Shown here: one piece after another, positions 42,751 through 52,105 of the stretch
Numbering within the stretch: position 1 is the first letter of the stretch
Layout: each line of letters opens with the position of its first letter
NCBI RefSeq assembly: GCF_001578105.1
Contig: NZ_CP014275.1
Coordinates: 1,612,001 to 1,676,000, forward strand
Reading direction: 5' to 3'
Length of the DNA: 64,000 nucleotides
From: Martelella sp. AD-3
Lineage (GTDB): Bacteria > Pseudomonadota > Alphaproteobacteria > Rhizobiales > Rhizobiaceae
Program-made: the position numbers and the translations under genes
The notes under the pieces: model-generated
What the model saw: only the letters and a program-made list of their open reading frames with translations
The model's database searches: none
What the model was told of the DNA's origin: nothing

Positions 42751-44813
42751 CCATGCTGTTCAATCCGGAGCGGCTGAAGTTCGACGCGCTTGCAAGTGCC
42801 TGCGAACCGCCGCCGCCGGTCGACTATCTTGGCTGGGCGAAGAGCAATATCGTGTTCTCCGAGCGCATCTCGGCCTTTCCGGGACCGTATCGGGAAGACA
42901 TGTTCCCGTTTTTCTCCGAGATCCTGCGGGCGCTGTCGCCGGATGATCCGTGCTCGATCGTGACGCTTTCGAAGTCCGCCCAGGTCGGCGGTACGGTGCT
43001 GGCAAACATCTTTCTGCTCGGCACGCTCGATCTCGACCCCTGCGATTTCCTCTATGTCCATCCGACAGAGGAAAACGCCTCGCGCTGGTCGAAGACCAAG
43101 CTGATGCCGCTCCTGCGCGAGACCGTGTCGGTCCGCGCGCTGTTCCCAGAAGCCGGTCGCGATGGCGGCAATTCGATCCTCTACAAGGAACGGGTCGACG
43201 GGCGGGGTGCTGTACAGGCGGCCGGCGCCAATTCGGCGGCCGGTCTTTCGATGATCTCGCCGCGCGCCCAGGTGCAGGATGACCTGGCCAAATGGGTCTA
43301 TAACGAGGCGGGCGATCCCGAAAGTCAGGCCGACAGCCGGTCGAAGGCCTTCTTCAACCGCAAGGTCTTCAAGATCTCGACGCCGCTGATCGCGCCGGGA
43401 TGCCGGATCACGGCCAATTATCTGGCCGGCACGCAGGAACGCTATCATGTGCCGTGCCCGCACTGCCATGAGCTGCAGCCGCTCGAATGGGAGAACATGC
43501 GCGATCACATCGATCCGCAGCATCCAGAACAGGCCCACTTCGTTTGCGTTCATTGCGGCTGCGAGATCCACGAGCATCATCGCCAGTGGATGGTCGACCC
43601 GGCAAATGGCGCCGACTGGGTGGCCAAATATCCGGAGCGGGCGCGTTATCATCGCTCGTTTCATATCTGGGTGCCGTATTCGCCGCTTGAAAGCTGGGAG
43701 GCGATTGCCCGGGCCTGGCTGAAGGTCCAGTCGGGCGGCGCCGACGACAAGGAAAAGGGCGCCGGCGCCGAGCAGGTGTTCTTCAACGATACGCTCGGGC
43801 TTGCCTATGAGGCCGACAACAAGGCGATTGCCTGGGAGGACCTGCGCGACCGGGCCGAGGAAACCGGCTTCCGGCGCGGCGTGGTTCCCGGTGACATGCT
43901 GGCGCTGACGATCGGCATCGACGTCCAGGGCGATCGTGTCGAATGGCTGCTTCGCGGCTGGGGCCGCAACAAAATGAGCGCGGTCATCGATTATGGCGTG
44001 ATTGACAGCCGGGCGGGCAGCCACCTGCCGGGCTATCGCGAGCATTCGGGCCATATCTCGGAACATCAGGTCATGGAGGCGCTTGACCGGCTGATTGCCA
44101 AGCGCTGGCCGGACGAGAACGGGCGGATGCGCGATGTCGACCGGGTCGCGATCGACGGCAATGCCTATACCGAGGATGTCTGGTTCTGGGCCCGGCGCCA
44201 TCCGCGCTCCAAGGTGATCATGGTGCGCGGTGACAATCGCGATGCTGCACCCTTGCTCAGCCAGGTCCGCGAATACGACAAGCGCGGCCGGCCGAAGAAA
44301 CAGAAATGGTCGACGCGGTTCTTCAACTTCAACGCCTCGGTGATGAAGATGGGGCTCTATCGTGACTTCCGGAAGGATGACCCGGAACAGCCGGGCTTCA
44401 TCAGCTTTGCCGTGGGCCTCGGCGATGCCTTTTATCAGCAGGCAACGTCCGAGGCGAGGATCAAGGAAAAGGACCGCAACGGCTATCCGCGCTGGGTTTG
44501 GAAACTGCCAGACGGGCAGCGCAACGAAGTGCTCGACATGCTCAATCAGTCGCGCGCTGCCGCGATCCGGCTCAACGTGCCTTACTGGACGGATGAGGAA
44601 TGGGATGCACGGGCGGAAGATCTTGCCCGGCAGGAGCCGGAAGAACAGGGCGATCTCGAGGACCTGATCGGCAACCTCGCTGTTGCCGTCAAAGCGGTCG
44701 GCGATGCGGGCAAGACGCCAAACGAAAAGCCGGCCACTTCACCGGTTTCCGACCGCGTTGCTGCCGCCATGCGCCGGGCCGAGCGGGCCGCACAACGCAC
44801 CCGGTCGGGTTAA
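42747..44813 (+). CDS. Terminase large subunit (lambda gpA family)
   Basis: A 688-residue DNA-packaging motor and nuclease. The ATPase part shows SIVTLSKSAQVGGTVLANIF (atypical Walker A of gpA), VHPTEENASRWSKTKLMPLL and SMISPRAQVQDDLAKWV. A zinc-like Cys set lies in VPCPHCHELQPLEW and FVCVHCGCEIHEHH. The nuclease part has TIGIDVQGDRVEWLLRGWG and RVAIDGNAYTEDVWFW. GpA-type terminases usually work at cos sites, which predicts cohesive ends for this phage. Confidence 0.92.
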   Translation: MTMLFNPERLKFDALASACEPPPPVDYLGWAKSNIVFSERISAFPGPYREDMFPFFSEILRALSPDDPCSIVTLSKSAQVGGTVLANIFLLGTLDLDPCDFLYVHPTEENASRWSKTKLMPLLRETVSVRALFPEAGRDGGNSILYKERVDGRGAVQAAGANSAAGLSMISPRAQVQDDLAKWVYNEAGDPESQADSRSKAFFNRKVFKISTPLIAPGCRITANYLAGTQERYHVPCPHCHELQPLEWENMRDHIDPQHPEQAHFVCVHCGCEIHEHHRQWMVDPANGADWVAKYPERARYHRSFHIWVPYSPLESWEAIARAWLKVQSGGADDKEKGAGAEQVFFNDTLGLAYEADNKAIAWEDLRDRAEETGFRRGVVPGDMLALTIGIDVQGDRVEWLLRGWGRNKMSAVIDYGVIDSRAGSHLPGYREHSGHISEHQVMEALDRLIAKRWPDENGRMRDVDRVAIDGNAYTEDVWFWARRHPRSKVIMVRGDNRDAAPLLSQVREYDKRGRPKKQKWSTRFFNFNASVMKMGLYRDFRKDDPEQPGFISFAVGLGDAFYQQATSEARIKEKDRNGYPRWVWKLPDGQRNEVLDMLNQSRAAAIRLNVPYWTDEEWDARAEDLARQEPEEQGDLEDLIGNLAVAVKAVGDAGKTPNEKPATSPVSDRVAAAMRRAERAAQRTRSG

Positions 44814-44829
44814 AACAGGACGGGACATC

Positions 44830-45063
44830 ATGCTTTCGACAGACGAACGGCTGACGCTGGAAACCCGGCTCGGCGAGGCGAAGCTTGCGCTTCATAGGCT
44901 GGAGATCGGCCAGAGCGCGGTGACATTGTCCTATGACGGCGAGAGCGTGACTTACGGCGGCGCCGATCGGTCCTCGTTGCGCGCCTATATCCGCGATCTC
45001 GAAACGAAGCTGGGCGTTCGCCGGTCATCGCGGCCGCGCGGGCGGGGAGTGATCTTCGGATGA
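44830..45063 (+). CDS. Head-tail joining protein gpW
   Basis: A 77-residue gpW-like protein (LTLETRLGEAKLALHRLEIG, VTYGGADRSSLRAYIRDLET). gpW closes the filled head at the portal before tail attachment. Placed between terminase and portal exactly as in lambda, it overlaps the portal gene by 4 bases. Confidence 0.85.
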   Translation: MLSTDERLTLETRLGEAKLALHRLEIGQSAVTLSYDGESVTYGGADRSSLRAYIRDLETKLGVRRSSRPRGRGVIFG

Positions 45064-46820
45064 CAGTGGAAATTCTCGGACCGGATAGCCGGCCGCTTGC
45101 CGCCGATGTGCGCAATGCCGCCCGCTTGCAGGCTGCCCGCAACCGGCAAATGGCCGCGACCGTGTCGGGCGAGGCCGTGACGCGGGCAGCCTATCAGGGC
45201 GCATCCTATGATCACCCGAGCTTTGCCGGCTGGAAAGCCGGCAATTATTCGGGTCAGTCGGCGCTTTCTGTTTCGCGTTCGACGCTGGTCGATCGCCTCA
45301 ATGATGTCGCCCGCAATGACGGATGGGGTGCGGCCGGCACGTCGCGGCTTGTCGACAACATCATCGGCGCGGGCTGGAAGCTCGCGGCCCGGCCGAACCA
45401 CACGACGCTAGGCCTCACCTTCGACCAGGCCGAGGCAATCGCAACGCAGATCGAGGGGCTCTGGCGGGATTACACCCAGGACGTCGACATGTGGTGCGAC
45501 GCCGAGCGGACGAAGAACATGGCCGGCATCCTCGGCCTTGCCGCGCGCAATCGCTTCGGACCGGAGGGGGAGGCTTTCGGTGTCATCGTCTGGCAGGAGG
45601 ATGCGCCGTTGTTTTCCACGGCGGTGCATATGATCGATCCGGCCCGGTGTTCGAACCCGAAGGGCATGCTCGACAGCGAGTATCTGCGGGACGGCGTTGC
45701 CATTGACGGTTATGGCGCGCCGGTCGGCTATCACTTCCGCCGAAGTCATCCCGGCGATGTCTATGCCGGCAACACCAAGCTCTGGTCCTGGGAATATGTG
45801 TTCCGGTCGACCGAATGGGGCCGTCCGGTGGTGGTTCATGCCTTCGATCCGAAACGGCCGGGCATGACGCGGGGGGCTTCCGACTGGGCGCCGATCATGC
45901 GCTCCATCAAGCAATCGACGGATTACGAGGATTTTGAAAGTCAGGCGGCGATGCTGAATGCGATCATGGCCGCCTTCATCGAAACCCCGTTTGATCCCGA
46001 GGAGATGATGGCAGCGCTCGATGCCGATGGCGGCGAAGGGGCGCTGGGCAGGATTTATGGCGAGATGTCGGAAGCCCAGAAGGCCTATTATGGCGCTGCC
46101 CCTATCAGCCTGCCGGGTGTCCGGGTCAATACGCTGCTTCCCGGCGAAAAGGCCAATCTGACCAAACCGGAACATCCGAATGCGAACTTCGAGGTGTTCG
46201 TCAATGCGGCGTTGAGAAAGATCGCCTCGGCCGTGGGGCTCACCTACGAGCAGCTCACCATGGACTGGAGCCAGGTGAACTATTCCTCGGCCCGGGCCGC
46301 ACTTCTGGAAATCTGGCGCGGGTTCACCGCCAAGAAAAGCAGTTTTGCCGCCCAGTTCATGGCGCCGATCTATCGGGCCTGGCTGGAGGAAGTCTTTGAC
46401 AAGGGGCTTATCGAACTGCCGGCAGGTGCTGTTACCTTTGAGGACAACCCGGCCGCCTGGTGTCACGCCGACTGGATCGGCCCGGGCCGTGGCTGGATCG
46501 ATCCGCTCAGGGAAGCGCAGGCCGCCGGAGAACGTCTTGATCGGAAACTGACGACGCTGCAGCAGGAATCGGCCGAACAGGGTCGCGACTGGAAGATGGA
46601 TGCCGACCAGCTGGCCCGCGAGGCCCGTTATTATCGCAGCCTCGGCCTGAAGCATCCGGCGGAAATGGAAAGCGGCATGACCGGCCACAGTGGCGGTCCG
46701 TCATTGGATGATGCCGACCAGGACACGGAAATCGAGGAGGGCGTCAATGGCCGGAGCGATACCCGTTCCGCACGGCGTCATCCGCTCGGCATTCCACAGA
46801 TCGCAAGGCAGCCAAGATGA
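45060..46820 (+). CDS. Portal protein (lambda gpB family)
   Basis: A 586-residue portal. Typical parts: GWGAAGTSRLVDNIIGAGWK, GEAFGVIVWQEDAPLFSTAV, YHFRRSHPGDVYAGNTKLWS, AVGLTYEQLTMDWSQVNYSS, ARAALLEIWRGFTAKKSSFA. It forms the ring through which DNA enters and to which the tail is attached. It overlaps the protease gene by 4 bases. Confidence 0.92.
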   Translation: MTVEILGPDSRPLAADVRNAARLQAARNRQMAATVSGEAVTRAAYQGASYDHPSFAGWKAGNYSGQSALSVSRSTLVDRLNDVARNDGWGAAGTSRLVDNIIGAGWKLAARPNHTTLGLTFDQAEAIATQIEGLWRDYTQDVDMWCDAERTKNMAGILGLAARNRFGPEGEAFGVIVWQEDAPLFSTAVHMIDPARCSNPKGMLDSEYLRDGVAIDGYGAPVGYHFRRSHPGDVYAGNTKLWSWEYVFRSTEWGRPVVVHAFDPKRPGMTRGASDWAPIMRSIKQSTDYEDFESQAAMLNAIMAAFIETPFDPEEMMAALDADGGEGALGRIYGEMSEAQKAYYGAAPISLPGVRVNTLLPGEKANLTKPEHPNANFEVFVNAALRKIASAVGLTYEQLTMDWSQVNYSSARAALLEIWRGFTAKKSSFAAQFMAPIYRAWLEEVFDKGLIELPAGAVTFEDNPAAWCHADWIGPGRGWIDPLREAQAAGERLDRKLTTLQQESAEQGRDWKMDADQLAREARYYRSLGLKHPAEMESGMTGHSGGPSLDDADQDTEIEEGVNGRSDTRSARRHPLGIPQIARQPR

Positions 46821-47701
46821 ACTATCCAGAAATCGCCAGCCGCATGTTCAACACGCCGCTGATGCTGCAACCGGCCAAGGCCGACACGATCGCCCGGGCC
46901 TTTGCCCCGCGCGTCCTCGGCCTGCCGGACGGGGATGCGGGGCAGATGGGCCTGATCGGCGAGAAGATCAGGACAGATGTCAATGACTGGGGCGAGAAGT
47001 CCTATCGCGGTGTCGATCGCCCGATGGATGGCATCGGCCTGATCGAGATCGAGGGCTCGCTGGTCAACAAGGGACGCTGGATCGGCAAATTCTGCGGCAT
47101 GACCTCCTATGAGGGGATCGGCATTCTGGCCGATGACTGCCGGGCGGATGACAGTATCCGGGCCGTCGTCATCGAGGTCGACAGTTTCGGCGGCGAGGTG
47201 ACGGGCGCCTTCGATTGCGCGGAAAAGATCTTCGAACTCTCGCAGGTCAAGCCGACGATTGCGGTGCTGACGGATCACGCCTGTTCGGCCGGCTATCTTC
47301 TGGCCTCGGCGGCCCGTCAGATCGTCCTGCCATCGACCGGGCTTTGCGGCTCGATCGGCGTCGTCTCGGTTCATGTCGATGTCAGCGGCTGGCTGAAGAA
47401 GGAAGGGCTGAACGTCACCATCCTGAAGGCCGGCGCCCGCAAGGCCGATCTCAACCCCTATGAGGCCATCCCCGAGGATGTGCTGGCGCGCGAGCTTTCC
47501 GAGCTGGAAGAGCTGCGCGTCGAATTTGCCGAGACGGTTGCCCGGTATCGTGCCGGGCGGCTTTCGAAAGACCAGGCGCTTGCCACGGAGGCGGGCGTCT
47601 ATCGCGGCGCAAAGGCGGTATCGGCAGGACTTGCCGATGCCGTGGCGCGTCCCTCGCAGGTGCTTGCTGCCTTCGGGGCTGAACTGGGCCGTGCGGCCTG
47701 A
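46817..47701 (+). CDS. Head maturation protease (S49/ClpP-like, lambda gpC)
   Basis: A 294-residue SppA-type protease: AVVIEVDSFGGEVTGAFDCA, nucleophile Ser in DHACSAGYLLASAARQIV, LCGSIGVVSVHVDVSGWLKK and catalytic Lys in AGARKADLNPYE. It trims the scaffold and capsid proteins during head assembly. It appears full length and active. Confidence 0.9.
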   Translation: MNYPEIASRMFNTPLMLQPAKADTIARAFAPRVLGLPDGDAGQMGLIGEKIRTDVNDWGEKSYRGVDRPMDGIGLIEIEGSLVNKGRWIGKFCGMTSYEGIGILADDCRADDSIRAVVIEVDSFGGEVTGAFDCAEKIFELSQVKPTIAVLTDHACSAGYLLASAARQIVLPSTGLCGSIGVVSVHVDVSGWLKKEGLNVTILKAGARKADLNPYEAIPEDVLARELSELEELRVEFAETVARYRAGRLSKDQALATEAGVYRGAKAVSAGLADAVARPSQVLAAFGAELGRAA

Positions 47702-47727
47702 ACCCTCAACGACCAAGGATAATCGAT

Positions 47728-48273
47728 ATGTCGAATGTCACGCGCGGCCTGTCCGCAAGCGTGCTCGCCGCCATGCGCGGCGGCAGGGCCGGAAACCGGA
47801 TGGAGGACGATCCGGAAAAGGAAAACCTGGAAGAAGAGCTCGAGAACGAGAAGAAGGATCCCGAAGCCGAGACCGAGGATCCCGAAGAGGAGGCTGCAGG
47901 CGAGGGCGCGCCCGGCGACGATCCCGAGCGCGATGATGAAAAGCCGGTCTCGGCGAATGCCTCGGCCCGCACCGATGAACGCTCCCGCATCCAGGCGATC
48001 CTGACGCATCCGAAGGCCTCGGCCAATGCCGAGCTTGCCGGGCATCTGGCGTTCTCGACCGCCTATTCGGCGAAAGAGGCGAGCGCGATCCTGAATGCCT
48101 CGACGCCATCGGCGGCCACGGGCGGCAATCGCCTTGCCGGTCGTATGGCCGGCAAGACCCCGAAGCTCGGGGCCGGCGGCGCACCTTCTGCGCAGTCTGA
48201 ACGCAAATCGCTGCTGGCAGCTGTCGGCGGTGCCATCAATGCGCGGCATGGCCGCCGCAATACCGGAGAGTGA
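47728..48273 (+). CDS. Scaffold-like acidic head protein (Nu3 position)
   Basis: A 181-residue protein with a very acidic coiled-coil middle (DDPEKENLEEELENEKKDPE ...) and an Ala-rich C-terminus. No direct family match, but its place between protease and decoration protein, its composition and its size fit a head scaffold. Unlike lambda Nu3 it is not an in-frame internal start of the protease gene but a separate gene with AAGGA before its ATG. Confidence 0.6.
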   Translation: MSNVTRGLSASVLAAMRGGRAGNRMEDDPEKENLEEELENEKKDPEAETEDPEEEAAGEGAPGDDPERDDEKPVSANASARTDERSRIQAILTHPKASANAELAGHLAFSTAYSAKEASAILNASTPSAATGGNRLAGRMAGKTPKLGAGGAPSAQSERKSLLAAVGGAINARHGRRNTGE

Positions 48274-48277
48274 GACC

Positions 48278-48634
48278 ATGGAAACGGCAAGCTTTGCCCC
48301 CAATGACCTGATCGTCGGCGACGTTCCGGTCGTCACCCGCACCGTCACCATCGCCAGCGGCCAGGATCTGAAGCGCGGCGCGGTGCTGGGCGAGATCACC
48401 GCGAACAGCAAGCACGTGCTGTCGCTCGCCGCCGCCGATGACGGCTCGGAAGAACCCGCATGCGTTCTCGCCTTCGATGTCGATGCCTCAGGTGGCGATG
48501 TCGAGGCGCAGGCCTATTTTGGCGCGGCCGTCGATGCCGCAAAGCTAAACCTCGGCGCCGGGCATGATGCGACAAGCGTCGAGCAGTCCTTCCGCCGCAA
48601 GGGTGCCGCACTCTTCGTGCGCAGGCTCGACTAA
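48278..48634 (+). CDS. Head decoration protein (lambda gpD)
   Basis: A 118-residue gpD-like protein (FAPNDLIVGDVPVVTRTVTI, ASGQDLKRGAVLGEITANSK, CVLAFDVDASGGDVEAQAYF). It stabilises the expanded capsid as trimers. Starts at the ATG at 48278, 5 bases after the scaffold gene. Confidence 0.88.
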   Translation: METASFAPNDLIVGDVPVVTRTVTIASGQDLKRGAVLGEITANSKHVLSLAAADDGSEEPACVLAFDVDASGGDVEAQAYFGAAVDAAKLNLGAGHDATSVEQSFRRKGAALFVRRLD

Positions 48635-48674
48635 GCCAATCCGTCATCCCTGAAACAAACAGGAAATCAATCAG

Positions 48675-49706
48675 ATGAGTGAACTTCTTCTCAATACGGC
48701 GGAACTGGTGACGGTTCTGCCGCCGCGCGACCGGCCGGAAGCCTTTCTGCGCAATCGCTACTTCTCCACCACGGTTCTCTCCGAACAGGAGGAAATCGTC
48801 TTCGACCGGATCCTGCCCGATCGCGAGCTTGCGCCCTTCGTTCATCCGGACGTCCCGGGCAAGGATGCGGCCAATCGCGGCTTTACAGCGACCAGCCTGA
48901 AGCCGGCCTATGTGAAGCCGCAGAACACGCTGCGCCCATCCGGCAATCTGATCCGCATGCCCGGCGAACAGCTTGCCGGCGCGGTCTCGCCCGAGCAGCG
49001 CTATGCCTACAACATTGCGCAGATCCTCGATGACCAGGACATGCGCATTACCCGGCGCGAGGAGCTGATGTGTTCGGAAGTCCTGCGCACGGGAAGGGTG
49101 ATTGTCGAGGGTGAGAACTATCCGACCCAGACGGTCAACTACCAGCGCGCCGCAGAACTCACCATTGCGCTTTCCGGCGCTGCCCGCTGGGGCGAGAGCG
49201 GCGTCGATCCGTATGACGATATCGAGGACTGGATCGACCTTCTGGCCATCACCGATGGCTTTACCGCGCGCGAGGTGACGCTCGGTCCGGGGGCGGCAAC
49301 GCTCTTGAAGCGGTCCGAGCGTTTCCAGAAGATGCTCGACAATCGCCGGCAGGCCTCCGGCTCCATGGAGTTCGGCCCGGTCTCGACCGGCGCCGAGGGC
49401 AAATACTCGGCCGTGCTCGGCCAGATCGGCGAGATCACCTTCCTGCAGTATTCGCAGGGCTATACCGCCGGGGGCGTCAAGCGCAATTTCTGGCCGAGCT
49501 ACGGTGTGGGCATTCTCGATCCGCAGGGCTTCATGGGCCACTTCGGCTATGGCGCCATTCTGGACGATCAGGCGCTGGTGCCGATGGAGCGCTTCCCCGA
49601 CATGTGGCGGGAGAAGAACCCCTCGCGCACCATTCTGCAGACGCAGGCAGCCCCGCTGCCGATCGCGCCGGAACCGAATGCCAGCCTCTTTGCGCTCGTG
49701 CGCTGA
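48675..49706 (+). CDS. Major capsid protein (lambda gpE family)
   Basis: A 343-residue gpE-type coat protein: LPPRDRPEAFLRNRYFSTTV, LAPFVHPDVPGKDAANRGFT, YVKPQNTLRPSGNLIRMPGE and the C-terminal GFMGHFGYGAILDDQALVPM. AGGAAA precedes the start. It forms the icosahedral shell with gpD. Confidence 0.92.
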   Translation: MSELLLNTAELVTVLPPRDRPEAFLRNRYFSTTVLSEQEEIVFDRILPDRELAPFVHPDVPGKDAANRGFTATSLKPAYVKPQNTLRPSGNLIRMPGEQLAGAVSPEQRYAYNIAQILDDQDMRITRREELMCSEVLRTGRVIVEGENYPTQTVNYQRAAELTIALSGAARWGESGVDPYDDIEDWIDLLAITDGFTAREVTLGPGAATLLKRSERFQKMLDNRRQASGSMEFGPVSTGAEGKYSAVLGQIGEITFLQYSQGYTAGGVKRNFWPSYGVGILDPQGFMGHFGYGAILDDQALVPMERFPDMWREKNPSRTILQTQAAPLPIAPEPNASLFALVR

Positions 49707-49764
49707 TCAGGATCGGGCGGCTTCGCGCCGCCCGCCTCAACCAGACAATCACGGAGCAAAAACA

Positions 49765-50193
49765 ATGGCAACAACGAGAAAGTTCAACACGACAGTCAAG
49801 ATCGGCGGCAAGACCTATGCGCCGGGCGAGGATGTGCCGGTCTCGAAAAACGGCCTGAGCGAAGCCGATGCCGACAATCTTGAGAGTGTGTTCGGCAAAT
49901 GGCGCAAAGAGGGCGATACGGCAGTCGACAAACGCATCACCGCGCTGACGGAAGAGCGGGACGCACTTGCCAATCGCGTCGCGACGCTGACCAAGGAACG
50001 CGATGCGCTGGCGTCGAAAACCGATGGCGGCGAGGACGTCGCCGATCTGACCGAAGAGCTGGAGGCCATCACCGAAGAGCGTGACCAGCTTGCCGAGGAC
50101 AATGCCACGCTAGCCGACGAGCTGAAGAAGCTTCAGGCGTCGACCACTGACGACACGTCGGACGAGGGCTACTCGGCGAAGGACAAGACATGA
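49765..50193 (+). CDS. Head completion-type protein (FI position) with coiled coil
   Basis: A 142-residue protein. The N-terminus (FNTTVKIGGKTYAPGEDVPV) is a small beta domain and the rest is a regular acidic coiled coil (ITALTEERDALANRVATLTK ...). It occupies the position of lambda FI, a DNA-packaging helper, but sequence similarity is not evident. It overlaps the next gene by ATGA. Confidence 0.6.
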   Translation: MATTRKFNTTVKIGGKTYAPGEDVPVSKNGLSEADADNLESVFGKWRKEGDTAVDKRITALTEERDALANRVATLTKERDALASKTDGGEDVADLTEELEAITEERDQLAEDNATLADELKKLQASTTDDTSDEGYSAKDKT

Positions 50194-50525
50194 GGATCGA
50201 GCGGCCGGCGATCTTTGCCGGCATGGGCGAGGCCTTCGCCGGCACGTTCGGCAATGTCGATTGCCGCTTCACCATTGCCGGCGTTGTTCTTGCGGATCCG
50301 GTGCGCGGCATCCTGCGGCAAAAGCGGGAGCTCGAGCTTGCTGACGAATTCGGCCGGCAGGATGTCGAGGCCATCACCCATGTGCTTTCGGTGCCTGCGG
50401 CCGGGCTTGAAGAGCTCGAAGGCGAGCGCGACAGCGTCACGATCGACGGCACGGCCTATGGGATCCGCAATGTCACCGATGACGGCCGCGCCATCCTGAA
50501 AGTCTGGTTGCGAGGCGATATCTGA
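50190..50525 (+). CDS. Head-tail joining protein (FII-like)
   Basis: A 111-residue beta-rich protein (GNVDCRFTIAGVVLADPVRG, VTIDGTAYGIRNVTDDGRAI) of the lambda gpFII-like head-tail connector type, which links the sealed head to the tail. Its place between capsid and tail terminator supports this. Confidence 0.7.
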   Translation: MRIERPAIFAGMGEAFAGTFGNVDCRFTIAGVVLADPVRGILRQKRELELADEFGRQDVEAITHVLSVPAAGLEELEGERDSVTIDGTAYGIRNVTDDGRAILKVWLRGDI

Positions 50526-50989
50526 TGACGCATCTTCGAACGCATATCTTCGATGCAATCCTTGCCCGGTTGTCTGCCATTCCGGAGTTTGCGGGCGAGG
50601 GCAAGGTGAAACGAGCGCGCACCAGCGCCATCCGCGAAAGCCTGCTGCCGGCTCTGACTGTGACCTGGGCCGAGCATCAGGAGACCGCCGAAATCCGGCC
50701 CTGCGCCGGGCCCAACGGCGAGGTTGGCTATGACCGGCGCCTGCCGATCGACGTGATCGCGCACTTCCATGCCGAGGAGCCGGATATCGAATTTGACCGG
50801 ATCGCCGTGCTTGTCGAGGCTGCGCTTGGACAGGCGATCAAGCTCGACGGGCTGGTGATCGAACTGACTCTGTCGGAAAGCCGGAGCTTTATCGATCGCG
50901 CGACCGGGATCGCGCTTGGGGTCGGGGCGCTGACCTTTGTGGCGGAGTACAAGACCGTGGCCGCCGATCCCGAAACAGCTGCGCATTAA
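50525..50989 (+). CDS. Tail terminator protein (gpU-like)
   Basis: A 154-residue protein. The pattern of an N-terminal helix (RTHIFDAILARLSAIPEF), a beta core (SLLPALTVTWAEHQETAEIR, RRLPIDVIAHFHAEEPDIEF) and a final strand (GVGALTFVAEYKT) follows the gpU fold that caps the tail tube. Start and previous stop share TGATG. Confidence 0.7.
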   Translation: MTHLRTHIFDAILARLSAIPEFAGEGKVKRARTSAIRESLLPALTVTWAEHQETAEIRPCAGPNGEVGYDRRLPIDVIAHFHAEEPDIEFDRIAVLVEAALGQAIKLDGLVIELTLSESRSFIDRATGIALGVGALTFVAEYKTVAADPETAAH

Positions 50990-51001
50990 TTGGAGACCAT
51001 C

Positions 51002-51253
51002 ATGAATCCTACCTCAAAAGAGGGCGGTCTTGACCAGCCCTTCTGGTTCGGCGCGCCTGTCGTGCCGGATGACCATGCCGATCTGCCGCAGGCCTCGACG
51101 CTCTATCTGGGCGCCGAGGGCGATCTTTGCGGCGTGACCCTGGGTGGCACGGAAGTGACACTTAAGAACCATCCCATCGGCTATGTTCTGGGCGTTTACG
51201 TCCGAGTCAAAGAAACCGGCACCACGGCCGGAAACATCGTTGCGCTCTGGTGA
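51002..51253 (+). CDS. Spike-base-like small protein (first copy)
   Basis: An 83-residue protein resembling the RCAP_Rcc01079-type spike base proteins known from gene transfer agents and phages: STLYLGAEGDLCGVTLGGTE, NHPIGYVLGVYVRVKETGTT, AGNIVALW. These sit on heads or spikes. A second protein with the same ending (ATGTTASEIVALV) lies at 54595. GGAG precedes the ATG at 51002. Confidence 0.6.
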   Translation: MNPTSKEGGLDQPFWFGAPVVPDDHADLPQASTLYLGAEGDLCGVTLGGTEVTLKNHPIGYVLGVYVRVKETGTTAGNIVALW

Positions 51254-51281
51254 GCGCTTTTCTTTCCGAAAGGAATTTGCC

Positions 51282-51698
51282 ATGGCACTTGGCCGCGAAC
51301 TGATCATCAAGCGCAAGAACGACGCGACGGAGGAATTTGATATCGTTTGCGTTGTCGAGCAGCGCTCGCTGAACATCAACAATGAGGAAGTGGATACGAC
51401 GAAGCCGGACTGCGATAATCCGGGCGGCGTGCTGCGCTATTCCTCGATCGGCGGCGTCCAGTCGGTGCGCTGGTCGGGATCGGGAGCCTATGTGAGCTCG
51501 GTGACGCAGGCGCTGGTTCTGGACGATGTGCTGAACCAGAGGAAGGCGGAATATCAGGTCACAGTGCCTTCTGTGGGAACGTTTGAGGGGCTGATGACCA
51601 TGCTGTCGGCGAACTTCCAGGGGGATAAAACCGGCGAGCTCACCTGCGACCTGGCTGGTGTCTTCCAGCAGGACGTCGCTTTTGCGGCAGCAGCATGA
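51282..51698 (+). CDS. Tail tube protein (gpV position)
   Basis: A 138-residue protein (ELIIKRKNDATEEFDIVCVV, IGGVQSVRWSGSGAYVSSVT, TFEGLMTMLSANFQGDKTGE) with the beta-rich pattern of siphophage tail tube subunits. AAGGAA lies before the ATG at 51282. It is followed directly by the tail assembly chaperone gene. Confidence 0.75.
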   Translation: MALGRELIIKRKNDATEEFDIVCVVEQRSLNINNEEVDTTKPDCDNPGGVLRYSSIGGVQSVRWSGSGAYVSSVTQALVLDDVLNQRKAEYQVTVPSVGTFEGLMTMLSANFQGDKTGELTCDLAGVFQQDVAFAAAA

Positions 51699-52105
51699 TG
51701 AGCGCCTTTGCCAATGAACTGCGCGGCGAGGCGGCGGTGACGATCGGCAGCGAGAGCTTTGTTGTTGCCGTCACCTTTGCCGGCCTGATGCGCCTGTCGC
51801 AGGCCATCGGCGCGCGCACGATGGACGAGATTTATCAGCGCCTGCTCGGGTTTGAGCCCTTCGCGGTCTCCTGTGCGATCCGCTGCCTTGCTGTTGCCGA
51901 TAGCGACGAGGGCAGGGCCGCGCTTGCCGCCCGGGTGCTCTCGGGCAAGAACATCTCAGCTGCCGACCAGACGAACTGGCGCATCGGCATCGAACAGGCG
52001 CTGACGGCCCATATCGAGGCCGGCAATGCGCTGCGCGAAACCGCCTCGCCTCTGGAAGACGTGGAGGCGGCCGTCACCGGAAAAAAGCCTCAGACGGCGT
52101 CCTGA
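51695..52105 (+). CDS. Tail assembly chaperone, short form (lambda G analogue)
   Basis: A 136-residue GTA/lambda-G-type chaperone (VTFAGLMRLSQAIGARTMDE, IGIEQALTAHIEAGNALRET). It is made by normal termination at the TGA at 52103-52105. A slippery A AAA AAG near its end allows a longer product. It coats the tape measure during tail assembly. Confidence 0.8.
   Translation: MMSAFANELRGEAAVTIGSESFVVAVTFAGLMRLSQAIGARTMDEIYQRLLGFEPFAVSCAIRCLAVADSDEGRAALAARVLSGKNISAADQTNWRIGIEQALTAHIEAGNALRETASPLEDVEAAVTGKKPQTAS

Noticed and set aside
42504..44201. A 565-codon reverse-strand frame
   Set aside because: Antisense to the terminase large subunit, whose motifs are clear on the forward strand.
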